A stretch of DNA of 64,000 bases from positions 397,638 through 461,637 of the forward strand of contig NZ_BSEV01000001.1 of assembly GCF_027922005.1 (NCBI RefSeq). The letters are read 5' to 3'. The notes under the pieces were generated by a model. The model was not told where the DNA came from, did no database searches, and saw only the letters and a program-made list of their open reading frames with translations. How positions within the stretch are numbered: position 1 is the stretch's first letter; each line of letters opens with the position of its first letter. Source of the DNA: Streptosporangium carneum. Lineage in GTDB: Bacteria; Actinomycetota; Actinomycetes; Streptosporangiales; Streptosporangiaceae. The position numbers and the translations under genes are program-made. Of the stretch, positions 50,512 to 58,323 are shown piece after piece.

Positions 50512-51105
50512 GTGAAATGCGGAGTGCAGGTGGCCCTGGCCGTCGGCGCGGGTTACCTACTTGGTCGGCATCACAAGTTGCGGATGGCGCTCGCGCTGGC
50601 GGCGGCCGGCGCCACGGGCAGGCTGGGGGCGGGCGGAAGCGACCTGCTGCAGCAGGGCCTGAAGGTGCTCGGAGCCTCTCCTGAGCTGGAAAAGATCACC
50701 GAAAGCATTCGGGGTGAGCTGCTCGACGTCGGCAAGGCCGCGATCAAGGCGGCGGCGAGCAGGCAGGTCGACTCCCTGACCTCCAAACTCCACGAACGCG
50801 CCGAGTCGCTGCGCGTTCCAGGCGGTCTCCTGGGCGAGGAGGAGGAAGAAGAGGAGGAGGCCCCCACGCCCAGGCGTCGCGCCGCCGCAGGGCGGGGCCG
50901 TACGGCGCGCAAGGCCCGCGCGGAGGAACCCGAGGAGGAAGAGGAGGACTACGAGGACGAGGAACTCGAAGAGGAGGAACCCGAGGAGGAACCCGAGGAA
51001 GAAGAAGAGGAGGAGAGGCCGCAGCGCAGGACGACGAGAGCCCGAGCCCCGCAGCGCGAGCGGACGCCCAGGCGCGATCGACCCGTTCGCCGGGTCCGGG
51101 GATGA
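50512..51105 (+). CDS. Gas-vesicle operon accessory protein with Glu-rich tail
   Basis: The product has 197 residues from a GTG at 50512, preceded by AGGGG at suitable distance; frames starting at 50428 or 50503 are alternatives. Residues 1-40 are hydrophobic (GVQVALAVGAGYLLGRHHKLRMALALAAAGATG). An amphipathic part follows (ITESIRGELLDVGKAAIKAAASRQVDSLTSKL). The last 85 residues are Glu-rich clusters mixed with basic patches, ending RRTTRARAPQRERTPRRDRPVRRVRG. Similar proteins open gas-vesicle loci in Streptomyces, but I cannot give the right letter. Its role may be in membrane contact or chaperoning. Confidence 0.75.
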   Translation: MKCGVQVALAVGAGYLLGRHHKLRMALALAAAGATGRLGAGGSDLLQQGLKVLGASPELEKITESIRGELLDVGKAAIKAAASRQVDSLTSKLHERAESLRVPGGLLGEEEEEEEEAPTPRRRAAAGRGRTARKARAEEPEEEEEDYEDEELEEEEPEEEPEEEEEEERPQRRTTRARAPQRERTPRRDRPVRRVRG

Positions 51106-51111
51106 GGCGCG

Positions 51112-52419
51112 ATGGCTGAGACGGCTGAGGAGAACAGGACCCAGCCAGCCGGTGGGAACGCGCAGACAGCGCCCATCGACCAGCTCACCGAAGAGCTCCG
51201 CAACCTCGCGGAGGCCGCCGGGGAGCGGCTCCTGTCGTCCGTGACGGAGAAGATCGGCGGGCTGACCGAACGGTTGACCGACTACGTCGGCGGCGGCGGT
51301 GGTGACGGTGGCGGTGGCGGTGGCGGGCTGAGCCTGATCGGCTCGGTGATCGGATCGAAACACCCCGTGGCGACCGGACTCAAGGGGGTGGCCAAGATGG
51401 CGGTGGGAGGCCTGTTCCAGAAGATCACCGGAGGCGGTGGAGGTGGCGGCAAGGGCGGAAAGGGAAAGAAGCTCAAGATCACCAACATCGTCGAGACGCT
51501 CGACGTGGGCGCTCCGCTCAGGGTCGTCTACAACCAGTGGACCCAGTTCGAGGACTTTCCCAGCTTCATGAAGAAGGTCGAGGGAGTCGAACAGAAGGCC
51601 GACGAGAAGCTCTCCTGGAAGGCACAGGTCTTCTGGTCCCACCGGGTCTGGGAGTCGACGATCATCGACCAGATGCCCGACCGGCAGATCGTCTGGCGGT
51701 CTCAGGGCCCCAAGGGCTGGGTCGACGGGGCTGTGACCTTCCACTCCCTCAGCCCCAACCTGACCCGGATCCTGCTCGTGCTGGAGTACCACCCGCAGGG
51801 CTTCTTCGAGAAGACCGGCAACCTGTGGCGGGCCCAGGGACGGCGGGCGCGTCTGGAGTTCAAGCACTTCCGGCGGCACGTCATGACGCAGACGCTGCTG
51901 CACCCCGACGACGTCGAGGGATGGCGCGGCGAGATCCACGAGAGCAAGGTCGTCAAGGACCACGAGACCGCCCTGCGGGAGGAGGAGGAACAGCGGGAGC
52001 GGGAGGAGGCGGAACAGGGGCCCGAGGCGGAGGGCGAGCAGGAAGGCGTGGAGCCGGAGGAGGCGGAGGCCGAGGAACCCGAGGAGGCCGAGGAGGCCGC
52101 GGAGCCTGAAGCGGAGGCCGAGGGGGAGCCCGAGGCGGCCGAGGAGGAACCGGAGGAGCCTGAGGCGGAGGCCGAGGAGGCCCAGGAGGAGGAACCGGAG
52201 GAGGAGCCCGAGCCGGTCAGACGTCCGGCACGGCGCAGGCGCCGCGACGTGAGCGCCGAGGAGGAACCGGCGGAGGAGACCGCGCAGGAGGAGCCCGAGG
52301 AGGAGCCCGAGCCGGCGAGGCGCCCGGCACGGCGCAGGCGTCGTGAGAGCGAGGCGGACACCGAGGACAGGCCGCCTCCACGCCCGACCCGCCGCAGGGC
52401 CGCGGCCCGGAGCACATGA
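51112..52419 (+). CDS. SRPBCC-domain gas-vesicle accessory protein with acidic repeats
   Basis: The product has 435 residues. A helical N-terminus (LTEELRNLAEAAGERLLSSVTEKIGGLTERL) is followed by two Gly-rich runs. The SRPBCC (START-like) domain lies at about 120-270: ITNIVETLDVGAPLRVVYNQWTQFEDFPSFMKKVEGVEQ, WVDGAVTFHSLSPNLTRILLVLEYHPQGFFEKTGN. The C-terminal 150 residues are Glu-rich repeats with two near-identical basic blocks (ARRPARRRRR and VRRPARRRRR). SRPBCC members are regular in actinobacterial gvp loci. A lipid or aromatic ligand is possible; function in vesicle assembly is unknown. Confidence 0.83.
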   Translation: MAETAEENRTQPAGGNAQTAPIDQLTEELRNLAEAAGERLLSSVTEKIGGLTERLTDYVGGGGGDGGGGGGGLSLIGSVIGSKHPVATGLKGVAKMAVGGLFQKITGGGGGGGKGGKGKKLKITNIVETLDVGAPLRVVYNQWTQFEDFPSFMKKVEGVEQKADEKLSWKAQVFWSHRVWESTIIDQMPDRQIVWRSQGPKGWVDGAVTFHSLSPNLTRILLVLEYHPQGFFEKTGNLWRAQGRRARLEFKHFRRHVMTQTLLHPDDVEGWRGEIHESKVVKDHETALREEEEQREREEAEQGPEAEGEQEGVEPEEAEAEEPEEAEEAAEPEAEAEGEPEAAEEEPEEPEAEAEEAQEEEPEEEPEPVRRPARRRRRDVSAEEEPAEETAQEEPEEEPEPARRPARRRRRESEADTEDRPPPRPTRRRAAARST

Positions 52420-52447
52420 CGCGGGATCCGGGGAGAGGAGGTAGAAG

Positions 52448-52876
52448 ATGACCATCGTGCAGCCTTCGGGAGGCGGCGCCGCCGGCCGTGGTGGGTCGTC
52501 CTCGTCGGGCCTGGCCGACGTGATCGACACGATTCTCGACAAGGGCCTCGTGATCGACGCCTTCGTCAGGGTCTCCCTGGTCGGCATCGAGCTCGTGACG
52601 ATCGACGTGCGCGTCGTCGTGGCCAGCGTCGACACCTACCTGCGTTTCGCCGAGGCCGCCAACAGGCTCGACCTCACGCAGACGGGAGGCAAGGGGCTTC
52701 CCGAAGTCGTGCAGGACATGACGCAGGGCGTGGGCAGCGCGAAGACCAAGGGCATCGCCCAGGGGGCGATCGAGGCGGCGGGAGAGAAGCTCCAGGAGTT
52801 CCTCGGCGGTTCGGACGAGGAGTACGAGGAGCGCCGACCGGCGCCCCGCAGGCGGCGACGGCGGGAGGAAGAGTGA
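52448..52876 (+). CDS. gvpA: GvpA-family major gas-vesicle structural protein
   Basis: The protein has 142 residues; the ATG follows GGGAGAGGAGGTAGAAG. The core [52 protein letters not shown] is the conserved helix-strand-strand-helix of GvpA, which forms the ribbed vesicle wall. The C-terminal extension (about 65 residues, with [13 protein letters not shown] and a basic/acidic end) is typical of actinobacterial GvpA, unlike the 70-residue cyanobacterial protein. It would assemble into hollow gas-filled shells in the cytoplasm. It stands before gvpF and gvpG as in Streptomyces. Confidence 0.95.
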   Translation: MTIVQPSGGGAAGRGGSSSSGLADVIDTILDKGLVIDAFVRVSLVGIELVTIDVRVVVASVDTYLRFAEAANRLDLTQTGGKGLPEVVQDMTQGVGSAKTKGIAQGAIEAAGEKLQEFLGGSDEEYEERRPAPRRRRRREEE

Positions 52877-52877
52877 G

Positions 52878-53711
52878 ATGCCCGGCTCCGCAGGAAAGAC
52901 CGAGACCGCCAGGCCCGGACAGGACCCTCGGCGCGAGGAGACCGCCCGCCATGAGCCGGGCAGGGGCTCCTACGTCTACGGCATCGTGCCCGGTGACGTC
53001 GAGCTCGACCCCGAAGCCCGCGGGGTCGGCGACCCACCGGGCCGGATCCACCTGGTACGGCACGGCGACGTCGCCGCCCTGGTGAGCGAGGTCGCCCTCG
53101 ACCGCCCGCTGGGCAGGCCGGACGACCTCGTCGCCCACCAACGGCTGCTGGACGGCGCCGCGGCCGAGGTGCCGGTGCTTCCGCTCCGTTTCGGCGCGGT
53201 GGTGACCGACAGCAAGGCGGTCGTCGAGGAGCTGCTCAAGCCCCACCACGACGAGTTCCTCACCGCCCTGAACGATCTCGAGGGGCAGGCGGAGTACGTC
53301 GTCAAGGGCCGCTACGTCGAGCGGGTGGTGATCGGCGAGGTCCTCGCGGAGAACCGCGAGGCCGCCAGGCTGCGCGAGGAGATCCGCGGCAAGCCGGAGG
53401 ACGCGACGTGGGACGCCCGGATCAGACTCGGAGAGCTGCTCGGCGAGGGCGTCGAGGCCAGGCGCGACGCCGACACCGAGACGCTGGTCGCGGCTCTCGC
53501 GCCGCTGAGCGTCGCCGTCGCCCTGCGCGAGCCGACCCACGAGCAGGACGCCGTGCATGTGGCGTTCCTCGTCGAGGCCGAGAGGCAGGACGAGTTCGAG
53601 CAGGTCGTCGACGAGTTCGGCGAGCGCTGGACGGACAGGGTGACCCTGCGGCTGCTGGGGCCGCTGGCGCCGTACGACTTCGTCATGGCGCCCGCGCCCG
53701 AGGAGGGATGA
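52878..53711 (+). CDS. gvpF: Gas-vesicle protein GvpF (GvpL/GvpF family)
   Basis: The protein has 277 residues, with an ATG one base after the gvpA stop. It starts with a 32-residue charged tail, then YVYGIVPGDVELDPEARGV, DVAALVSEVALDRPLGRP, AHQRLLDGAAAEVPVLPLRFGAVV, YVVKGRYVERVV and TLRLLGPLAPYDFVMAP, the two-domain GvpL/F signature. It is a minor wall-associated or nucleation protein. It is one of two GvpL/F members here (the other at 54862). Confidence 0.95.
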   Translation: MPGSAGKTETARPGQDPRREETARHEPGRGSYVYGIVPGDVELDPEARGVGDPPGRIHLVRHGDVAALVSEVALDRPLGRPDDLVAHQRLLDGAAAEVPVLPLRFGAVVTDSKAVVEELLKPHHDEFLTALNDLEGQAEYVVKGRYVERVVIGEVLAENREAARLREEIRGKPEDATWDARIRLGELLGEGVEARRDADTETLVAALAPLSVAVALREPTHEQDAVHVAFLVEAERQDEFEQVVDEFGERWTDRVTLRLLGPLAPYDFVMAPAPEEG

Positions 53712-53714
53712 CGG

Positions 53715-53987
53715 ATGGACCTGTTCGGTCTCACCTTCGGTCTGCCGTTCGCCCCGATCCGGGGCCTCATCAGGCTGGCGGAGATCATCCAGGAGCAGGT
53801 CGAGCTGGAGACGCGGTCCCCGGCCGCGGTCCGGCGTCGGCTCGAGGCGGTGGAGGAGGCCAGACGCTCCGGACTGATCACCGAGGAGGAGGAGGCCGAG
53901 GCGGTGACGCGGATCCTCGAACAGATGACGGCCCAGAGCGGCCCGCCCGGCGGCATCCCGCCGGGCGACGACGGCGGAAGGGGATGA
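53715..53987 (+). CDS. gvpG: Gas-vesicle protein GvpG
   Basis: The protein has 90 residues and starts 3 bases after gvpF. MDLFGLTFGLPFAPIRGLIRLAEIIQEQVELE and the helical LEAVEEARRSGLITEEEEAEAVTRILEQM match GvpG, a small helical assembly factor. The C-terminus is Gly/Pro-rich. Order and spacing (A-F-G) follow Streptomyces clusters. Confidence 0.93.
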   Translation: MDLFGLTFGLPFAPIRGLIRLAEIIQEQVELETRSPAAVRRRLEAVEEARRSGLITEEEEAEAVTRILEQMTAQSGPPGGIPPGDDGGRG

Positions 53988-53991
53988 TCTC

Positions 53992-54420
53992 GTGCCCGCA
54001 AGGCGCGGAGCCCGCGACAGACGGGCCGCCGACCTCGAGGTCTCCGACGACCTCTACGAGGAGGACGAGGAGGTCCTCGACGACGAGGACGACCTCGACG
54101 AGGACGGGTCGCCGAGGGAGACCTCGGACAGGAGAGCGCGCTCCCGCGCCCTCTCGGCGGCGACCGCGGGAAGGGCGGGGCTGAGCTACATCGCCGAGCT
54201 GACCGCCAAGGAGATGGAGGGCGTCACGTTCGTGCAGCCGGAGGAGAACGGCTGGGTGGTCGGGGTGGAGGTCCTGGAGGACCGTCGCGTCCCGTCCTCC
54301 GGGGACATCCTCGCGCTCTACGAGGTGGAGATGGACCGGGAGGGGAGCCTGCTGTCATACCGCAGGACGAGCCGCTACAAGCGTGGCAAGGGCGACAACA
54401 GTGAGGCGTCGTTGAGATGA
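53992..54420 (+). CDS. gvpO: Gas-vesicle protein GvpO
   Basis: The protein has 142 residues from a GTG start 4 bases after gvpG. The first half is an acidic low-complexity part (EEDEEVLDDEDDLDEDG). The domain GRAGLSYIAELTAKEMEGVTFVQPEENGWVVGVEVLEDRRVPSSGDILALYEVEMDREGSLLSYRRTSRYKRGKGD is GvpO, required for vesicle formation in haloarchaea and Streptomyces. The stop overlaps the gvpJ start by 4 bases. Confidence 0.94.
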   Translation: MPARRGARDRRAADLEVSDDLYEEDEEVLDDEDDLDEDGSPRETSDRRARSRALSAATAGRAGLSYIAELTAKEMEGVTFVQPEENGWVVGVEVLEDRRVPSSGDILALYEVEMDREGSLLSYRRTSRYKRGKGDNSEASLR

Positions 54421-54869
54421 CCTATCCGGCACGGCCAGGCTCCATGGCCTCGCAGGGGTACGGCAGCAGCAGGTCGCTCGCGGGACGGGAGACGACCAAC
54501 CTGGGCGACATCCTGGAGCGCGTGCTCGACAGAGGCGTGGTGATCGTGGGCGACATCCGCGTGAACCTGCTGGACATCGAGCTGCTCACGATCAAGCTGC
54601 GCCTGCTGATCGCCTCCGTGGACACCGCGCGCGAGCTGGGCATCGACTGGTGGGAGCACGATCCGTGGCTGAGCTCCGGGGATCGTGACCTGGTCGAGGA
54701 GAACCGCAGGCTCCGCGAGCGGCTCGCCGCCGTCGAGGGGGACGGCGGGGAGCGCAGGGCCGTCGAGTCGTCGAGGGAGAGCGCCGAGGGGCGCGGATCC
54801 GCCGAGACGTCCGGGGAACGGTCACGTGGGGTGAGGCGGTCACGTGGGACGGGGGAACGCGGTGACTGA
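54417..54869 (+). CDS. gvpJ: GvpA/J-family minor gas-vesicle protein GvpJ
   Basis: The protein has 150 residues. NLGDILERVLDRGVVIVGDIRVNLLDIELLTIKLRLLIASVDTARELGIDWWEHDPWL is a GvpA-fold core with the WWxxDP end characteristic of GvpJ. The C-terminus is Ser/Glu/Arg-rich. GvpJ is thought to cap or nucleate shells. The stop lies inside the start of the next gene (8-base overlap). Confidence 0.92.
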   Translation: MTYPARPGSMASQGYGSSRSLAGRETTNLGDILERVLDRGVVIVGDIRVNLLDIELLTIKLRLLIASVDTARELGIDWWEHDPWLSSGDRDLVEENRRLRERLAAVEGDGGERRAVESSRESAEGRGSAETSGERSRGVRRSRGTGERGD

Positions 54870-55908
54870 GGCTGGCACGTACGTGTACGCGATCACCCGC
54901 GACGCGGGCACTCCCCGCCCTGAGGGGCTGAGAGGGGTGGCCGGAGCGCCGGTGCGGACGGTGGAGCGCGCCGGGCTCGTCGCGTACGTCAGCACCGTGC
55001 CGCTGGACCAGTTCGGCGAGGAGCCGCTGCGGCGCTCGCTGGAGGATCTCGACTGGGTGGGGAGCACCGCCCGCGCCCACCACCACGTCGTCGAGACCGT
55101 GGCGCAGGCGGTCGCGACGGCCCCCGTCAGGCTCGTCACCGTCTACAGCGGCGAGGAGCAGGTGGGCGACCTGCTGGAGCGGCGGCACGACGACTTCGTC
55201 GAGGTGCTCTCCCGCGTCGCCGGACGGAGGGAGTGGGGGGTGAAGGCGTACGTCGGGCAGGTCGCGGAGTCTCCCCTGGCCGGTGGGCGGACCGGTGGAG
55301 ATCCCGGTGGGCGGACAGGGGAGACCGGCGGTCCTGGGACGGCCTACCTGAAGCGGCGGCAGTCGAGCCTGCGCGACCGGGAGAACGTCTGGCGGCACGC
55401 GGCGGCCCAGGCCGAGCACGTCCACGCCTCACTGGCGGCCGCCGCCGTGGCGAGCAGACGCCACCGCCCCCAGGATCCCGAGCTTTCCGGGCGCACCGAG
55501 TGGATGGTGCTCAACGGCGCCTACCTCGTCGACGACGACCGGAGCGAGGAGTTCGTCGCCGCCCTCGACGCCCTGCGCGGGCACGGGCTCGACCTGGAGC
55601 TCACCGGGCCGTGGGCCCCCTACTCCTTCACGGCCGTCGATCTCGGCGCGGCGGATCGGGAGACGGCCGACTCCCCCGGCGTCGCCGGCCGGAGGAGGTC
55701 CGCTGATCCCGGCGGGACGGGCCGGGGGACATCTGCCGATCCCGGCGGGACGGGCCGGGGGACGTCTGCCGATCCCGGTAGGACGCGGGATGCGTCCGAT
55801 GATCCCGGCGGGGCGGGGCGGGAGGCGTCCGGTGGTCCCGGCGGGGCGGACTCACGAGCGCACGGCGGTCCCGGCACGGCCAGGCGGGGGACGCCCGATG
55901 ACGCCTGA
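54862..55908 (+). CDS. gvpL: Second GvpL/GvpF-family gas-vesicle protein, with repeat tail
   Basis: The protein has 348 residues from the GTG at 54862, after a GGGGGA. YVYAITRDAGTPRPEGLRGVAGAPVRTVERAGLVAYVSTVPLDQF, AHHHVVETVAQAVATAPVRLVTVYSGEEQV, WGVKAYVG and LTGPWAPYSFTAVDL are the GvpL/F domains. From about residue 280 the chain is Gly/Asp/Pro repeats made of 33-bp DNA units (55705-55770 and partial copies). The gene stop overlaps gvpS by 11 bases. Confidence 0.92.
   Translation: MTEAGTYVYAITRDAGTPRPEGLRGVAGAPVRTVERAGLVAYVSTVPLDQFGEEPLRRSLEDLDWVGSTARAHHHVVETVAQAVATAPVRLVTVYSGEEQVGDLLERRHDDFVEVLSRVAGRREWGVKAYVGQVAESPLAGGRTGGDPGGRTGETGGPGTAYLKRRQSSLRDRENVWRHAAAQAEHVHASLAAAAVASRRHRPQDPELSGRTEWMVLNGAYLVDDDRSEEFVAALDALRGHGLDLELTGPWAPYSFTAVDLGAADRETADSPGVAGRRRSADPGGTGRGTSADPGGTGRGTSADPGRTRDASDDPGGAGREASGGPGGADSRAHGGPGTARRGTPDDA
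55705..55830. repeat. 33-bp tandem repeats in the gvpL 3' region
   Basis: Units 55705-55737 and 55738-55770 differ at one base. They start gatcccggcggg and encode DPGGTGRGTSA. Further degraded copies follow to about 55830. Confidence 0.85.
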
Positions 55909-56218
55909 CATCTCCCGAGACGTCTCACGAGGCGCGGCGCTGGCCGACCAGGGGCGCATCCCGCCGCAGCGGGTGGCGCTCGTCGACCTCCTGGACCGGC
56001 TGCTGGCCGGAGGCGTCGTGGTGACCGGGGACATCGTCCTGTCCATCGCCGACATCGACCTCGTGCGGATCTCCCTGCGTGTGTTGATCATGTCCGTCCG
56101 GGAGTCGATCGAGACCGACCGGGAGACCGCCGAGGGGGAGACCACGACCGGGCGGGAGACCGCCGAACGGCAGACCATGACCGAGCGGGAGACCTCATAT
56201 GACCCGGTCTGGACGTGA
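55898..56218 (+). CDS. gvpS: GvpA/J-family protein GvpS
   Basis: The protein has 106 residues. RVALVDLLDRLLAGGVVVTGDIVLSIADIDLVRISLRVLIMSVRESI is the GvpA-like fold, the third member in the operon. The C-terminal 35 residues repeat RETAEGETTTGRETAERQ-type units. This matches Streptomyces gvpS. It overlaps gvpL by 11 bases and gvpK by 20. Confidence 0.85.
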   Translation: MTPDISRDVSRGAALADQGRIPPQRVALVDLLDRLLAGGVVVTGDIVLSIADIDLVRISLRVLIMSVRESIETDRETAEGETTTGRETAERQTMTERETSYDPVWT

Positions 56219-56612
56219 ACACGTGACCCGGTCTGGACGTGAACCACGTGTGGTGTGGTCGCGCGGGACGCGGCCGGATGGGGCACGCCACGGGACGGCG
56301 AGATCGCAGGCGTCACGGTCGGACGCGGCACGGTCGGGACGCTGGCGCGTCAACACCGACCCCGAGCGGGTCGAACGTGATCTGACATGTCTCGTCCTCA
56401 CCCTTGTCGAACTCGTGCGCCAGCTGGTCGAACGGCAGTGCGTGCGGCGCATGGAGCAGGGGGACCTGTCCGACGAGCAGATCGAGACGCTGGGCCTGAC
56501 GCTGATGCGCCTCGAAGAGGCGATGGCGGAGCTGTGCGAACGTTTCGACCTGTCCCCCTCCGACCTCAACCTCGACCTCGGTCCCCTCGGCACGCTCCTT
56601 CCGATGGACTGA
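56199..56612 (+). CDS. gvpK: Gas-vesicle protein GvpK
   Basis: The protein has 137 residues. RWRVNTDPERVERDLTCLVLTLVELVRQLVERQCVRRMEQGDLSDEQIETLGLTLMRLEEAMAELCERFDLSPSDLNLDLGPLG is the GvpK domain, complete. The N-terminal 50 residues are Arg/Ser-rich and carry a fresh 24-bp duplication (56200 onward, MTRSGREH then VTRSGREP). Because of it, either the ATG (56199) or the GTG 24 bases on could start translation. This is the last gene of the gas-vesicle operon. Confidence 0.93.
   Translation: MTRSGREHVTRSGREPRVVWSRGTRPDGARHGTARSQASRSDAARSGRWRVNTDPERVERDLTCLVLTLVELVRQLVERQCVRRMEQGDLSDEQIETLGLTLMRLEEAMAELCERFDLSPSDLNLDLGPLGTLLPMD
56200..56244. repeat. 24-bp tandem duplication at the 5' end of gvpK
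   Basis: The 21-mer at 56200-56220 recurs exactly at 56224-56244 (period 24). It duplicates both the start region and eight codons. Confidence 0.9.
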
Positions 56613-57386
56613 TCACGTGGGCTGATCACGGCGTGTTCCCGGGGGACCGGCCATGGCGGCCCGCTCGATCTCGATGAGCGAGCCGCTCCTGCGCTCCGCC
56701 TCGTGGGCCGCCCGGCCGCCGCGCAGCCCGAACAGCCGTTTCGTCCAGGCCAGATAGGCGAGCAGGGCCAGATTGACCAGGAACGCGCCCAGCCGGAGCG
56801 GGGTGACCCGTTCGGCCAGTTCGTGGATCTCCAGCGGAAGGAAGACCCCGGTCGCGACGAACGCGAAGTACTCGCCCCAGCGTTTGAGCAGCCACAGTCC
56901 CACCGCCTCGACCAGCTCGATCACGGCGTAGCCGACCAGCGCGGCGGTGATCCAGCCGAGTGTGGCCTGGCTGGCTCCGAGCGCGTCCTGGATCCAGGAC
57001 AGGACCCTGGAGCGCTGGACGTCGAGTCCGGCCTCACCGAGGATCGGCAGCGCCCGCTCGAAGATCTGCCGCAGCGATCCGCCGCCGCCCCTGAAACGCC
57101 ATACGGCGTAGGCGGCCGTGATCAGCACGACCGCCCTGATCAGTCGCTCGACCGCGAAGAACCGCAGCACGACGGTGTCACGCAGGTGGCGCCCTCTGCT
57201 CACGTCCGGCGCCTCGTCCGCGGGTCCGCCGCCGTCGGCCGCGCCGACCGTGAAGTCGGCGCAGCGCAGGCAGCGCCACGCCTCACCCGCCGCCGTGCGC
57301 GCCCGCAACCGGTCGCGCAGCGCGGGATCGTCGGGAGCGTAGGTGCGGTGGCCGGTGAAGGCGCAGGTCAGCAGCGACCAGTCCAT
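56613..57386 (-). CDS. DUF2127-family membrane protein
   Basis: The protein has 257 residues from the ATG at 57386 (MDWSLLTCAFTGHRTYAPDD); a GTG at 57410 is an alternative start. The N-terminal part has a CLRCADF (CxxC) pair. RHLRDTVVLRFFAVERLIRAVVLITAAYAVWRF begins the membrane part, with about four helices and WGEYFAFVATGVFLPLEIHELAERVTPLRLGAFLVNLALLAYL. These are DUF2127 hallmarks. Function is unknown. It converges on gvpK with no gap, so transcription from both sides meets here. Confidence 0.82.
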   Translation of the reverse strand: MDWSLLTCAFTGHRTYAPDDPALRDRLRARTAAGEAWRCLRCADFTVGAADGGGPADEAPDVSRGRHLRDTVVLRFFAVERLIRAVVLITAAYAVWRFRGGGGSLRQIFERALPILGEAGLDVQRSRVLSWIQDALGASQATLGWITAALVGYAVIELVEAVGLWLLKRWGEYFAFVATGVFLPLEIHELAERVTPLRLGAFLVNLALLAYLAWTKRLFGLRGGRAAHEAERRSGSLIEIERAAMAGPPGTRRDQPT

Positions 57387-57515
57387 GATCGTCACGCTAG
57401 GCGCGCCCACCGGTTCCTATGGCGCGTAACACGCCCGGTTTGAGGTGTCATTACCGGAGTGCCGTCGCCCATTCATCGCATTCGATTCCCCGGCATCGGA
57501 TTTTTGGAATCTGTC

Positions 57516-58163
57516 ATGATCCCCGGTGTGCGAACTCGAATTCTTTTCGTGCGCCACGGGGATTCCCACCACACGAGGGACGGCGTGATCGGCGGTCCCA
57601 GAGGATGCCGCGGCCTCACCGACGCCGGACGCGAGCAGGCCGCGGAGGCCGGGCGGCGGATCGCCGCCGAGACCGTGGGCGAACGGGTGTCGATCCACTC
57701 CTCGGTCCTGCCGCGGGCGGTCGAGACAGCCGGCGCGATCTCCGCCGCCCTCGGCCTGCCCTTCTCCCAGGACTGCGGGCTCTGCACCTGGCACACGCCG
57801 CCCGAGGCGGACGGACTCACCCACGAGGAGTTCGCCAGACGCCTGGGCGTCGAGGGCGGCGGCGTCTACCGGCCGTTCCAGGAGGGCAACGAGACCTGGG
57901 CCGAGGTGGTGACGCGCACGAGCAGGACCGTCACCGACCTGGCCCACCGGCACCGGGGCGGGACCGTCGTCGTGGTCGGCCACGCGGAGACGGTCGAGAT
58001 CTCGTTCAACGCCCTCGGCCTGATGTCGGTCTACCGGCCGTTCGACCTGAAGGTGTCCCCCTGCTCGGTGACGGAATGGGTCACCGAGCAGGACCCCGTC
58101 CAGTGGCCGCCGCCGAGGTGGACGCTCGTCCGGTTCAACGAGACCCCGGGCACGCCCGCCTGA
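57516..58163 (+). CDS. Histidine phosphatase superfamily protein (phosphoglycerate-mutase-like)
   Basis: The protein has 215 residues from the ATG at 57516; a frame from 57459 is possible. RILFVRHGDSHHT is the RHG catalytic motif with the phospho-accepting His. SSVLPRAVETAGAISAALGL and VVVVGHAETVEI supply the second His and the other pocket residues. WPPPRWTLVRFNETPGTPA ends the chain. It probably removes phosphate from a small molecule; the substrate is unknown. Confidence 0.87.
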   Translation: MIPGVRTRILFVRHGDSHHTRDGVIGGPRGCRGLTDAGREQAAEAGRRIAAETVGERVSIHSSVLPRAVETAGAISAALGLPFSQDCGLCTWHTPPEADGLTHEEFARRLGVEGGGVYRPFQEGNETWAEVVTRTSRTVTDLAHRHRGGTVVVVGHAETVEISFNALGLMSVYRPFDLKVSPCSVTEWVTEQDPVQWPPPRWTLVRFNETPGTPA

Positions 58164-58253
58164 CGGCCTCCCCGCCGGGCTCTCCGCCGCTCTGTCCGTC
58201 AGGAGGCGGCTGTTGCCCGAGGCTCAGCCGTCGCGGTCCCGCCTCGCACGGCT

Positions 58254-58323
58254 CAGACGGTGCCGATCAGACGGTGCCGATCAGACGGTGCCGATCAGAC
58301 GGTGCCGATCAGACGATGCCGCC
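58254..58323. repeat. 14-bp tandem array (five units) across the SDR 3' end
   Basis: cagacggtgccgat is repeated at 58254, 58268, 58282 and 58296; a fifth, altered copy starts at 58310. The array overlaps the SDR stop codon (58309-58311) and its last codons. Confidence 0.92.

Noticed and set aside
50557-52635. A 692-codon minus-strand frame through the gvp accessory genes
   Set aside because: Leu-rich shadow produced by the Glu codons of the acidic tails.
58254-58323. Possible CRISPR or iteron-type origin
   Set aside because: Head-to-tail 14-mers with no spacer, no replication gene nearby, and half of the array inside coding sequence.
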